From contig CM050449.1 of the NCBI GenBank assembly GCA_027563935.2, positions 46,660,507 through 46,724,506 of the forward strand: a DNA stretch of 64,000 bases, in the 5' to 3' direction. The stretch's first letter is position 1, and each line of letters opens with the position of its first letter. This document shows positions 11,955-22,212 of the stretch, one piece after another. A program made the position numbers and the translations under genes. The stretch comes from Costus lasius (lineage: Eukaryota > Streptophyta > Magnoliopsida > Zingiberales > Costaceae). Below the pieces are notes generated by a model, which was not told the origin of the DNA, did not search any database, and saw only the letters and a list, made by a program, of their open reading frames with translations.

Positions 11955-12891
11955 TGTTCTACAACAACCAAGAAACAACAGATTAGTACTACTTCGAGTC
12001 ATTTAAACTGGACTTGCCTTTTAAATGACCATGGCTCCCACTATTTTTAATCGAATTGACAACCCACAAAGTCAATCGAGAAATCCAAGATTTCCTAGTG
12101 AGATGAGATCCTCATTCCACACAGGGCTTCGCATCCCACGAGGGTGGGATGAGATGCACAAAGTGACCCATGTTTCCTAAGGTGGGCGCGCCGGCCGATT
12201 GCTCCAAGCAATTCCCCTTATTGAGACAGTCCAGGCATTTCATGTCCAGCGAGGGCTGGATACAACATGAAACCCTTACCTCTCAACGATGCCTCTAGAC
12301 TTTCACCATGTGCCCAGCACATGTGAACTTCTAGTCAAGTCCATCCCTAACTGTTATGCCCAGGGCCAACGAGTTTCCTTGCGAAGGCACGCCCAGGTTA
12401 AAACTGGACTGGGGAAACCATTGCCACCACGCACTTTTTAAAGATAAGTGGGTGTGTCCCACGAGGGTGGGAAACAGTTCACAACTCCACTGATCGATAG
12501 CTTAGTGAGGGCTACGCGTTAGAAGGCTACTAGACTTGATATTTTAATTGAGGGTTTTTGTTTAAGGTCTCATCATCTCAGTTTTATCTTATGTCTATCA
12601 TTACAGGCATGCAATCCTATGGTGATAACATAACAATAAAACATCACAGGCATGCTTTAGCTTTTGTAAAGAAAGCAATAAAAGGATGATGTAATCATAG
12701 CCCATTCAAGACATTGAACCAATCCATGCCAAAAAGGGGTTCAACTCTTGACCTAGGATTCAAGCCCCAAAATTAGACCTAGCCTAGCCGACCTCTAGCT
12801 ATATCTTCAAGGTTGGCTCCAAGGTCATTCTCCCATGGTTTAGCTCTCAAACCCTAGGGGTACACCCACAAGGTTCGGCCAATGCCATGGT
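11955..12891 (-). other. C1 untranslated leader, part next to gag, with conserved hairpins
   Basis: There is no credible coding frame. The region is closely similar to 60912-61748 in C3. It contains short inverted repeats: CCCAC-GAGG-GTGGG at 12135-12148, a longer one at 12238-12272 (outer stem TTTCATGT/ACATGAAA, inner stem CCAGC/GCTGG), CATGTG...CACATG at 12307-12323, and CCCAC-GAGG-GTGGG again at 12458-12471. These resemble hairpins in the A-family leader. They may serve RNA packaging, dimerisation or translation; this is inference. Confidence 0.75.
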
Positions 12892-14577
12892 TGAAAGAAC
12901 CCCTAACTCATGGGGGGGGGGGGGGAAACCCTAGAACATGCGCCTCTAGCAAGCATGGCGGAAAGAGGGTTTCTAAAGGATCGCATATGAAAACCATATG
13001 ATCAACTTGAATGAGTTTAGATCTATACCATAGCCATAGAGATGGAGGTAGGCTTGGAAGCAAGAGAGCAAAATAGATCCCCTCCAAATGGCGCGCACAC
13101 AAGAAGAAGTTGGCTACTCCCTTCACGCCTTTGTGCTAGCAAAAGCTTCAAGGGGTCTTGATCGTTTGAAGGAGAATCCTTGGAGTCTTTGCTTGGCCGA
13201 ATTCCACCTCTCCACTATCGGCGATAATGCTCTCTCAAGCACACTTCATCGCCAAAGTGAGAAGCCTTCAAGCAAAAAGCGTTTTGGCATTTTTTTCATC
13301 AAGTCACCATGATGACTTTCCATAAATGGAATGTCATGAAGGAGAGCTTTCGAAACCGACCAAAACAAAACGCTTAAGCTTTGAACCAAGCGTTCACACA
13401 TGTGAACCGGTTCAAGCTTAATCGATCCAATTGATTTTGGTTCAATAAACCAAATCAAATCAGCCCAAGCATTGGTCCAAATCAAAATAAACCCAAGGTT
13501 TAAGATCTGACCGTTCATCCTTTTGATGCTTCTGATCTCATCGATCTAGCATCTACTCTCTCGATCGAAGCTTACCGATCTAGAGTCCTAATCAATCAAA
13601 CATGATCAGACTAGATCTCACTTACAATCAGAGGTTAAACTCCTCTAAACTGAACCCAAACAATTCAGTCCATACGATCTGACTTGAGTAAGCCATATCA
13701 TCAAATTGTGCGACCCTAAGGGTTTCCTTTAAATGTCGGTAACGATAACTTTCGTTATCACGATCAGTGAGAGGTATCTAGCAACACATCACTGTCTCCC
13801 GATATAAAGGAAAGAGTCTTCCAAGACTACACCCAAACCATGGCACAAGTGTGAATCAAACTCACAAGGCATACATGTTTCCTTTGCCACTGGATGTTCT
13901 TATTGGACAAGCATGTCAAGCTTGTAACTCCAACATGATGAGCATGATTAGATCAGATGAACATAGTCATCTGGGTATGGCCATACACTTTCTCAATCAT
14001 CTCATATAGGGGGGCCCTTTAGAACATCACACTCCTTAAACAAGGAGACGGCAATCCTTTGTCTATCACTAGTGCCCTAACCTGACTCAAGCTCATCATC
14101 CAAGATAGTCTATAATCATTATGTTTCAAATGATATTGAACTACCTCAAAACAATGACAATCATCATTTAGAAACACAAGTGATCTCAAGTCAAAGGACA
14201 TGTGCCACTTGCTGCTTACAAGGATCATTCACATTGTGACAAGCAATGGAATATCCCAGTAGGGTCTGTCCAGTACATCCAATGTACCCATGAGTCTACA
14301 TCTTATTCCATGCTCGAAGCATCCTATAAGATTAGCACACATATTAGTCTCAATCATATCAAGGCTGTCTCATGTTCACCAAGATATCTCGACTAAGGAC
14401 ATATAGCCTGTCAGCTTAGCTGAACAGCTTTGAGACATTATTCAGAAGTACACTTATTACAGCAGACAAGGTAACAACCTGAATAACAACCATGCCTTTA
14501 TAAACACAAGAGTTTATTACAAGATACTTATACAATCCCAAGGCCTCAAACATTAGCCTTAAGGGCATACCCCAACA
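12892..14577 (-). repeat. Solo A-family LTR inside C1 leader
   Basis: A single 1686-bp A-family LTR in minus orientation runs from TGAAAGAACC to CCCCAACA and is flanked by the perfect duplication atggt (12887-12891 and 14578-14582). No internal region or second LTR is present, so it is the product of recombination between the two LTRs of a former full element. A run of 15 G starts at about 12911, and GTATGGCCATAC is at 13975-13986. Confidence 0.95.
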
Positions 14578-14582
14578 ATGGT

Positions 14583-15320
14583 CTTCCTCCAAAGAAGGTG
14601 CACCATCTAGCAAGCCACAAGAGGGATAGCACACAAGCACAAGGCTCGGCCAAACCCTAACTTGCGCCCCCATGCAAGGATGTGCCACCTTTGAAGCTTG
14701 TTGCGCCATCAAGCAAGGATGCGCAACCAAGCAAGCATGCACCTTGCTCCAAGTAGATGCGCCACCCTAATCTTCTTCTTAGTTAAAAGCAAAAAGAAAA
14801 GCGGCACGCAGGCCTCACAAGGATACATCACAGGCATGCTAGGGGGCTTGACATACGACCACAACATCATGCACAATCAAGGTATTCACTCATGCAATTC
14901 TACATGCTCATGAAAAACATAAAATCTGAAATTTTACTTTTTCATTAAAACCAGTCTCTTTTTCTCATCTTCTTCTCACAAATCTTTTGGTTAATTGCGA
15001 TTTATTTTTCAAGATGATTTCAGAGATCCTTTCGGCTGGCAATTTTGTCAGATCAAGGGACTTGGCCAGTCCGAAGACACAATGCCCGTCCTACTTGACA
15101 AAACTACGTGCGCCTTTGATCTTTAAATCAGACAAGAAAAATAGTCCAAAAATCCAAAAGAGATTGAGAGGATGATAGAAACAAGAAACCCTAATTTTTC
15201 CTACTTAGAAAAATCGTTTGCCATGCATTATGCTATTTTTCGAAAATAGAGATATGGCATGTGAGCATGAAAGAAAAGCATAAAACATCGTTCGAGTCTT
15301 GCAAGTCCCTCTGATACCAC
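14583..15320 (-). other. C1 untranslated leader, LTR-proximal part, and primer site
   Basis: This continues the leader interrupted by the solo LTR. It resembles 23981-24440 next to the C2 LTR. The primer site is the reverse complement of 15307-15319 (TGGTATCAGAGGG), one base from the 5' LTR. No coding capacity is apparent; the small open frames are not conserved. Confidence 0.8.
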
Positions 15321-17384
15321 TGTTGGGAAACCCCGGGGACATTTTACAATTTTTCAGAGACACATACATACATTGCACAGCGGAATAATGTCCCCGAAAC
15401 AGGCCGGTCCCAAAAACCAGTGAAGATCGCATGCAAGGGGGTCGACACGATGAGTTAGAAAATACCTCAGAGCAAGATGAGGTCGATGTCGTGATAGGCG
15501 CCCAAGCGTGCGCCCTCTGCAGTCTGACACACACGGATGCCTCGAGTCCTCTTCTTCCACGCCCGGTGCTAGCCTCGGGAAGAAGATCCAAGCCTTCGTG
15601 CACTTTCTTCAACCCTTGCGCCACTTCTAAAGTAGAAGCGCCAATGAAGAAGAAAGATGGAGATGTTGCCGCCATGTCTTCAATTCCTCATCCTTACTTG
15701 CGCCAACTCCTAGAGAAGGTGCGCCAAGATAAGAGGCAAGAGGGTGAAGACACCAAGTCCTATCCGTCCTTGCTCCAAGAGAAGAAGGATAGAAGAGACT
15801 TGTGACTAGGATGAAGATGGAAGAGAAGACTTTCGCCAAAGCCTCCCTCTTTACCATTCTAACTCTTGCTCAAGCCAAAAATCAATCCCTTGCTCACGCA
15901 TATACCCATGTATATATAGAGAGGCAAGAGGGGGCAGCAATAATAGGGTGTGGGCGCAATTCTCAAAGGAGGAGGCGGCTAGGGTAAAGGGGAGAGAGTA
16001 ATTAGGGTCTGAGGTAAGGAAAGTCTCCAAGACTTTACCATAAACCTCTCCTAATTATCCATATGCGCATGAGACCTTCCAAAGAAGTCTATCAAGCCAT
16101 ATCAGCCCCAAGACTTGCCATAGAAGCAAGCATACCATCCAAGGTAGAGGGGCAAGGCGCCTAAAGCTTCCTAATGAAGCAAATTGCGCCACTTCTCCCC
16201 ATTATGCCCATAGGCGCCTAGGGGAGAAGTTTTGTCCCCATTATACCCTTTTAACCTTTTCTCACTTCATGAGAACTTGTTATCGGGCCTCATTGGATAA
16301 CGAGCTAGCCCAAACTTCATTACATGGGTTGATTAAGCACTTGGATCCAATCCAATGCAACCCTAATTCAAATGTGGCCAACCATGGTCAAATACGGGTC
16401 AACCTGCCAAAAATGAAGTTTGGCTCCAATAACATTCTTCATCTCATTAGGCCCATTGGCGCTGATGAAATCTCCCAAATAGATCCGAGTTATCCAATAA
16501 CTCGATCATAAGGCTTCCCGATCAATACGAGAACTCGAGTATCAAGGTGTGCGACCCTGTAGGTCCCTCTGACGTTGGCAGTGCTGACCAAATGTCACCA
16601 CAAGCAGTGAGTGGCACCTAGCAGTGCATCACTACTACCCAAATCATCGGAATGGATATCGACATCGACATCCCCATCATCGCAACTAGGTACAGATGCA
16701 TTACAGTCTCTTTGCCGAACTGATATCCGATTGGACAAGTGTGTCACCACTTGCTTTCATCCAATCACATGGCTATGACTAGAACAGGTTCTTACCTGGG
16801 TATGGCCATACACTCTCAGTCATAGAACCATAAGGGAGCTCCATGGATATCATACTTCCCAAAGGAAGGGGCAAATCCTATGTCTGTCCATTGACCTTCT
16901 CATATGGGTCGTGACATGCTCAATGACAACCGTTATGACCTCCCAACTACGGCAAGGTGTTAGGTTGCATCAAAGCAAGTCCCTAACCATATAGAATGGT
17001 CAATGACCTCAAGTCAAGGGATCAATGCATCTCCTGTCACTTGTGAGGATAACTCATGACACTAAGTCATAGCCTCACAGCGGGTCTGTCCAGTATATCC
17101 TCCAATGATATACCCATGTGTCTGCGTTAGCACCACGTGCCTAACCAGCCCATATGCCAGTCTCTCAAGTACCAGAGTTGTCCCATATCCACTCAGGTAC
17201 ATCGACTGGGGACTATAGTTCGAGCACAGATCCAATCTGTCTCCAGGGACATTATCATGTAAGTACACAATCGCATGTGTAGACAAACAATGATAACGAC
17301 AATGCCAGAAAGATATATATTAATATCACAGTCAAGTAGTACAAAGATGGACCAAAACTAGGTCCTAGGGCATATACACCAACA
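15321..17384 (-). repeat. C1 5' LTR
   Basis: It is 2064 bp, matches 6339-8403 with one single-base indel noticed near 16440 and about 14 substitutions, and ends ATACACCAACA at the tcaac duplication. TATA-like box at 15911-15919 (minus), palindrome GTATGGCCATAC at 16800-16811. Confidence 0.95.
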
Positions 17385-17389
17385 TCAAC

Positions 17390-17515
17390 TTCTAAGACTT
17401 TTCTTGGACCTAGGTGTTTTAAAGAAGTGGTTCTTCATAACCTGCTACTATACTTATCATACTACCTTTAGTAGCCTTATTTTTCAAAACTACTCTTTTC
17501 AAAACTACTACCACC
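17390..17515 (+). other. D leader, second part
   Basis: These bases join the first leader part (6282-6338) once C1 and one tcaac copy are removed. They lead directly to the ATG of D gag at 17516, in the context accaccATG, a good plant start context. Confidence 0.85.
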
Positions 17516-19498
17516 ATGACTACTAGATCAGGAGCAAATTATAATAACCACCCTGAATCCAATGATATTACTAGACAAGCTGAACCTAATGACATGGCTA
17601 GACTCTTTAACATGATAGCGTCCTTCCAAGAGGAACTTAGGGATATTAGAGCTAGGCTCCCAAATCCTGAAAATCTTAGGGATGATAGACCCCCTAGTCG
17701 GCCCTCAAGTGAACCCATCCTAGGTGAACATCCCCAAAACAATAGGAACCATAATAGGAGAGTCCAAGAACCTGAATGGGAAGAGCCACATGCTCGACCT
17801 TATCAAAGACCTAGGGAGGACCAAGAACCTGAGTGGAATGAGCCCCGTGCTCAACCCTACCACACACCGAGGGAAGATGAAGTACAACGCAACATCAAAC
17901 TTTCACCCCCAACCTTTAGTGGTTCCCTTGACCCGAGAGAGTTCCTAGATTGGGTAGACAAACTTGAACGGTATTTTCACTGGAGCATGATGCCAAGTCA
18001 ATCCAAGGTTAGGTTCACCCGATGTCTCCTAGAAGGTACTGCTAGATTATACTGGACAAGCATAGAGAAGAACATAGAGTTGTTTAGGCGCCCTCCTATT
18101 GAGAGATGGGAAGACATGCGAGACAAACTTAGGGAAAAATATGTCCCTCCCTATTTCCAACTTAAGATTATTGATGAAGCCATGAGCCTAGTCCAAGGTA
18201 GCCTAAATGTCACCGAATACACCACTAAGTTTGATGAACTCCTTTTGAGGAGTGGCATCCATGAGGAACCCCATGTCTCCCTTAGTAGGTACAAGAATGG
18301 ACTTAGACCCGAGATCAAAAGGGGAATGACCTATTTCCAAATAGAGTCTAGGGAAGTCGCCTACCAAAGAGCCTTAGAGGTAGAGGAAAACATAAAGAGA
18401 GCCTTTAGGAGAGAGTTAAGTTCCCCTAGAACTTACCCTAAGGCGCCCTCCTCAAGTCCCTCTAGCTCTCAACCCAAAGCCCCAACACCAACACCCTCTA
18501 GACCTAGGACTATCCAAGAACCTAGAGTCACTTGCCATGCTTGCAACCAAGTAGGACACTATATGAAAGACTGTCCCAAGAGGGTCCTATACTTAGGTGA
18601 GGAAAAATGTGAAGAAACCTATGAGGAAAACCATGAGGAAATCCATAACCCTGACTCTGGTTGTACGGTTTGGGAAGAACTAGCTTATGATAGTGGTGAA
18701 GAACAAACCCACGACACATTAGGAGTGGTTAGGTGCACCCTAATCAAACCTACCCCAACCGAGGACTGGCATAGGACCAGTATTTTCCACACCTACACGA
18801 AATGCAATGGCAACATGTGCAAAGTAGTGATAGATGGGGGAAGTAGTCTGAACGCGGTCTCTCATACAGCCTTAGTAAAATTCAACCTTAAGGCAGAACC
18901 GCACCCCAATCCCTATAGCATATCCTGGGTCAATCAATCTAGCGTCCCAGTCACCCATAGGTGCTTAGTGCCCCTTCAGTTTGCCATCTACCAAGGCAAG
19001 ATTTGGTGTGACGTCATAACCATGGATGTCGCCCAAGTCTTACTCGGTCGCCCGTGGTTATACGATATGGATGTTATCCACTACGGTCGGACTAACACCT
19101 ATGTCTTTAGCCATGATGGGCAAAAGATCAAACTGAAGCCTTCCATGCCTAAGGAACTTAAGGCTGCCACCAACAAGGGTAGGATAGAGGAACCTAAGGA
19201 GCCTAAACCGACCATCCAACTCATAAGGTCCCATGCCTTTACTCAAGACTGCTTAGAGTCCAAGCAAGTGTACTCCTTAGTCATTAAGGAAACCAACCCA
19301 GATGAGGAGTCACCCATACCCAAAGAAGTTGAGACCCTACTCTCAGGGTACTCTGAGCTCACCAGGGAAGAACTTCCCAATGGGTTACCTCCCCTTAGAG
19401 AAATCCAACATGCCATAGACCTTGTCCCGGGTTCTACTCTCCCACACTTACCCCACTATAGGATGAACCCTACTGAGCATCAAGAGCTCAAAAGATAA
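17516..19498 (+). CDS. D Gag-protease part of the polyprotein, ending at a nonsense codon
   Basis: 660 codons. The N-terminus is rich in Pro, Arg and Asn with duplicated QEPEW.EP.A.PY segments (about residues 85-120). The Gag domain follows (about residues 128-300; FSGSLDPREFLDWVDKLE and REKYVPPYF are typical of plant gypsy Gag). Next come a Ser/Pro-rich linker, one CCHC zinc knuckle near residue 340 (CHACNQVGHYMKDC) and a protease near residue 438 with IDGGSS, then DVAQVLLGRPWLYD. The DGG triad occurs in CRM-like chromoviruses. The TAA at 19496-19498 is in the same frame as the RT part downstream and falls just before VDELLDKGF, so it is a nonsense mutation rather than a natural end. The start was chosen for its good context and its position just after the leader. 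Confidence 0.92.
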   Translation: MTTRSGANYNNHPESNDITRQAEPNDMARLFNMIASFQEELRDIRARLPNPENLRDDRPPSRPSSEPILGEHPQNNRNHNRRVQEPEWEEPHARPYQRPREDQEPEWNEPRAQPYHTPREDEVQRNIKLSPPTFSGSLDPREFLDWVDKLERYFHWSMMPSQSKVRFTRCLLEGTARLYWTSIEKNIELFRRPPIERWEDMRDKLREKYVPPYFQLKIIDEAMSLVQGSLNVTEYTTKFDELLLRSGIHEEPHVSLSRYKNGLRPEIKRGMTYFQIESREVAYQRALEVEENIKRAFRRELSSPRTYPKAPSSSPSSSQPKAPTPTPSRPRTIQEPRVTCHACNQVGHYMKDCPKRVLYLGEEKCEETYEENHEEIHNPDSGCTVWEELAYDSGEEQTHDTLGVVRCTLIKPTPTEDWHRTSIFHTYTKCNGNMCKVVIDGGSSLNAVSHTALVKFNLKAEPHPNPYSISWVNQSSVPVTHRCLVPLQFAIYQGKIWCDVITMDVAQVLLGRPWLYDMDVIHYGRTNTYVFSHDGQKIKLKPSMPKELKAATNKGRIEEPKEPKPTIQLIRSHAFTQDCLESKQVYSLVIKETNPDEESPIPKEVETLLSGYSELTREELPNGLPPLREIQHAIDLVPGSTLPHLPHYRMNPTEHQELKR

Positions 19499-21931
19499 GT
19501 AGATGAACTGTTAGACAAGGGTTTCATTAGGGAAAGCCTTAGCCCGTGTGCAGTACCCGCCCTTCTTACCCCAAAGAAGGATGGAAGCTGGCGCATGTGT
19601 ATAGACTGTAGGGCCATGAACAGGATAACCATCAAGTATAGATTTCCCATCCCAAGATTAGATGACATGCTTGACATGCTGGTAGGTTCTAAGTGGTTTA
19701 GCAAGCTAGACCTTAGAAGTGGATACCACCAAGTTAGGATCAGACTTGGGGATGAGTGGAAGACTGCCTTTAAAACCAAGGATGGTTTATATGAGTGGCT
19801 AGTCATGCCCTTTGGTCTCTCTAATGCCCCCTCAACATTTATGAGGTTAATGAACCAAGTCTTGAAGCCTTACATAGGAAGATTCTTAGTAGTTTACTTT
19901 GATGACATCCTAATCTATAGCAAGACCCGAGAAGAACACATGGAACACCTTAGAAAGATCTTAGACTTACTTCAGGAAGAAAAGCTATACCTAAACCTGA
20001 AAAAGTGTTCTTTCCTTTCCCCTAGGGTTGTCTTTTTAGGCTTCATAGTTTCAGACCAAGGACTTCAAGCTGACCCTAGCAAAATCCAAGCCATCTTAGA
20101 CTGGCCTGAACCCAAGACTTTGACTGAGATTAGGAGCTTCCATGGTCTAGCTGCCTTTTATAGGAGATTCATTAGAAACTTTAGCACCATAGTAGCCCCT
20201 ATAACTAACTGTATGAAACAAGGTGAGTTTAGTTGGCCTAAGTCTGCTGGTAGAGCTTTTGTAGAGCTTAAGTCTAGAATGACCACTGCCCCTGTCCTGA
20301 AATTGCCTGACTTTTCTAAAGTTTTTATAGTGGACTGTGATGCCTCAGGAGTAGGAATAGGAGGTACCCTTAGTCAGGAAGGACACCCCATAGCCTACTT
20401 TAGTGAGAAATTAAATGAGGCCAAGCAAAGGTATACCACCTATGATAAGGAATTCTATGCTATAGTCCAATCTTTAAGGCACTGGAGACACTATCTGATA
20501 CACAACGAATTTATTCTAAATAGTGACCACCAAGCTTTATCTTTTCTAAATGCTCAAAAGAAATTAAATGCTAGGCATGCTAAATGGGTAGAGTACCTTC
20601 AACAGTATACTTTTGTTTTGAAACATAAATCTGGAACTGAAAATAAAGTTGCTGATGCTTTGAGTAGAGTAGTTTTACTTATGCAAACTTTATCTGTTGA
20701 AGTAGTTGGATTTGATCGTATGAAGCATGAATACCTAGAATGCCCTGATTTTTCAAGCATTTATTCTGAGCTTAGCATAGATCCTTTGAGTCATCCCCTC
20801 TATACCCTAAGGGATGAGTTTCTGTTTCTTGGGCCAAAGTTGTGCATTCCCAAGACCTCAATCCAAGACTTCCTTGTTTGGGAGATCCACGGAGGAGGGT
20901 CTGCCGGGCACCATGGCCGGGACAAGACTCAAGCCTTAGTGGAGGAACGGTTCTTCTGGCCGAACCTCAATAGGGATGTAGCTAAGATTGTCAAACATTG
21001 TAGGACCTGCCAGACCAGAAAAACTCAGAAACATAACTATGGTATGTACACACCCCTACCCATCCCTCAAGCACCTTGGCAAGATCTTAGCATGGACTTC
21101 ATCTTAGGTTTACCAAGGACTCCCTCCAGACATGACTCTATTTTTGTCGTAGTGGATAGGTTTACCAAGATGGCACACTTTATACCTTGCTACAAAACCA
21201 CAGATGCATCACATGTAGCTAGGTTGTTTTTTAAAGAGGTTGTTAAACATAGAGGTACCCCTCTGACTATAGTTTCTGATAGGGATTCCAGGTTTGTTGG
21301 ACATTTCTGGAAAACCCTGTGGGCTATGTTGGGAACCAAACTCAAATTCTCCATGGCCTATCATCCTCAGACGGATGGGCAGACCGAAGTGGTCAATCGA
21401 TCACTGGGGAGCATTTTGAGGAGTTTGGTAGGAGAGCACCCAGGCACATGGGATAAGCTGTTGCCCATTGCCGAGTTCTCCTATAATAGCGTTGTCAACA
21501 AAACTACAGGATTGTCCCCTTTTCAGGCCAACTTAGGGTACCAACCCAGAAAACCTGTTGATTTATTTCCTTTACCTAGGCACTCTCATATTTCTATGTC
21601 TGCTAAAGATTTTGCTACTCACATGTCCCATTTACATCATGAAATACATTGTCAAATGCTTGATGCTGTAAATTCCTATCGCAAGAGTGCTAACAAGAAA
21701 CGCCGAGAAAGGAAATTCTCTGTAGGTGAACAGGTTATATTGCGGGTCAGGGAGGAGCGCATACATGGATCTGGCCGCAAGTTGGACGCCAAGGGACTCG
21801 GACCATACACCATCATAGAAAAGATCAACGATAACGCTTACATCTTGGATCTACCACCGGACTTGGGGATCCCCACCACTGTCAATGTGGAGGATCTCAC
21901 GCACTATGAGGAGCGCACATCGAGGAGTTGA
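19499..21931 (+). CDS. D reverse transcriptase, RNase H and integrase
   Basis: It continues the Gag frame after the single TAA. RT begins at about 19505; [22 protein letters not shown] and the catalytic YFDD box (VVYFDDILIYS) are intact. RNase H follows (DCDASGVGIGG, YDKEFYAI, DHQAL). Integrase has its zinc-binding region (GHHG, CRTCQ), MDFILGLP with the first Asp, IVSDRDSRF with the second, and DGQTEVVNR with the Glu. The C-terminal INDNAYILDLPPDLG...NVEDL module follows. The frame ends at 21929-21931 only because of a frameshift just upstream; the protein continues in the next frame. Only one nonsense codon and one indel separate this element from an open polyprotein. Confidence 0.93.
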   Translation, partial: VDELLDKGFIRESLSPCAVPALLTPKKDGSWRMCIDCRAMNRITIKYRFPIPRLDDMLDMLVGSKWFSKLDLRSGYHQVRIRLGDEWKTAFKTKDGLYEWLVMPFGLSNAPSTFMRLMNQVLKPYIGRFLVVYFDDILIYSKTREEHMEHLRKILDLLQEEKLYLNLKKCSFLSPRVVFLGFIVSDQGLQADPSKIQAILDWPEPKTLTEIRSFHGLAAFYRRFIRNFSTIVAPITNCMKQGEFSWPKSAGRAFVELKSRMTTAPVLKLPDFSKVFIVDCDASGVGIGGTLSQEGHPIAYFSEKLNEAKQRYTTYDKEFYAIVQSLRHWRHYLIHNEFILNSDHQALSFLNAQKKLNARHAKWVEYLQQYTFVLKHKSGTENKVADALSRVVLLMQTLSVEVVGFDRMKHEYLECPDFSSIYSELSIDPLSHPLYTLRDEFLFLGPKLCIPKTSIQDFLVWEIHGGGSAGHHGRDKTQALVEERFFWPNLNRDVAKIVKHCRTCQTRKTQKHNYGMYTPLPIPQAPWQDLSMDFILGLPRTPSRHDSIFVVVDRFTKMAHFIPCYKTTDASHVARLFFKEVVKHRGTPLTIVSDRDSRFVGHFWKTLWAMLGTKLKFSMAYHPQTDGQTEVVNRSLGSILRSLVGEHPGTWDKLLPIAEFSYNSVVNKTTGLSPFQANLGYQPRKPVDLFPLPRHSHISMSAKDFATHMSHLHHEIHCQMLDAVNSYRKSANKKRRERKFSVGEQVILRVREERIHGSGRKLDAKGLGPYTIIEKINDNAYILDLPPDLGIPTTVNVEDLTHYEERTSRS

Positions 21932-22212
21932 CTGACAGGCCTGAGTTACAGAGCATACTTGAAGATCAGACCCGACTCACCCCAGACAAGGTACAAATGT
22001 TTTACCTTGTTAAATTTACGTCGGGTGAGGAGGCTTGGCTTCCCGAAGAAGAGTTGGCACAGGCCGCTCCGGAATTACTCCAAGGGTACAAGGATAATTC
22101 TCCAGAGGAGAATTCTTCCTACCCGGGGAGAAATGATGGAGGGGCCAGCCCTGCCCCAAGAAGGTCAGGAAGGACTAGGAGGAAGCCCCTCAGATATGGC
22201 TTTTCATCCTAG
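21916..22212 (+). CDS. D polyprotein C-terminal tail, chromodomain-like, running into the 3' LTR
   Basis: In the frame one step from the main pol frame, the sequence reads HIEELTDRPELQ, then a chromodomain-like stretch (FYLVKFTSGEEAWLPEEEL...APELLQGY) and a basic tail (RRSGRTRRKPLRYGFSS) ending at 22212. The last 79 bases lie inside the 3' LTR, which begins at 22134. CRM-type chromoviruses are known for integrase C-termini that overlap the LTR. The switch of frame near 21915-21928 is most simply a one-base indel in this copy. The chromodomain-like call is from pattern only. Confidence 0.7.
   Translation, partial: HIEELTDRPELQSILEDQTRLTPDKVQMFYLVKFTSGEEAWLPEEELAQAAPELLQGYKDNSPEENSSYPGRNDGGASPAPRRSGRTRRKPLRYGFSS
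22125..22133 (+). other. Polypurine tract of D
   Basis: ggggagaaa directly precedes the TGATGG start of the 3' LTR and lies within the C-terminal coding tail. Confidence 0.85.

Larger units (their letters stand above)
6339..17384 (-). mobile_element. C1: minus-strand C-family copia element with dead coding region
   Basis: The element has a left 3' LTR (6339-8403), a right 5' LTR (15321-17384), a primer site and polypurine tract in minus orientation, and the tcaac duplication. The interior runs RNase H, RT, integrase, protease, Gag from left to right, hence minus strand. Excluding the nested solo A LTR it is about 9.4 kb. The LTR pair differs at about 15 of 2064 positions by eye, yet the interior has many stops, frame changes and a Gag deletion. 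That contrast suggests that C1 was already defective when it was copied and used proteins supplied by another element. Confidence 0.92.

Noticed and set aside
18000..19000. Antisense open frames over D gag
   Set aside because: Short frames with no motif, shadows of the well-supported Gag frame.
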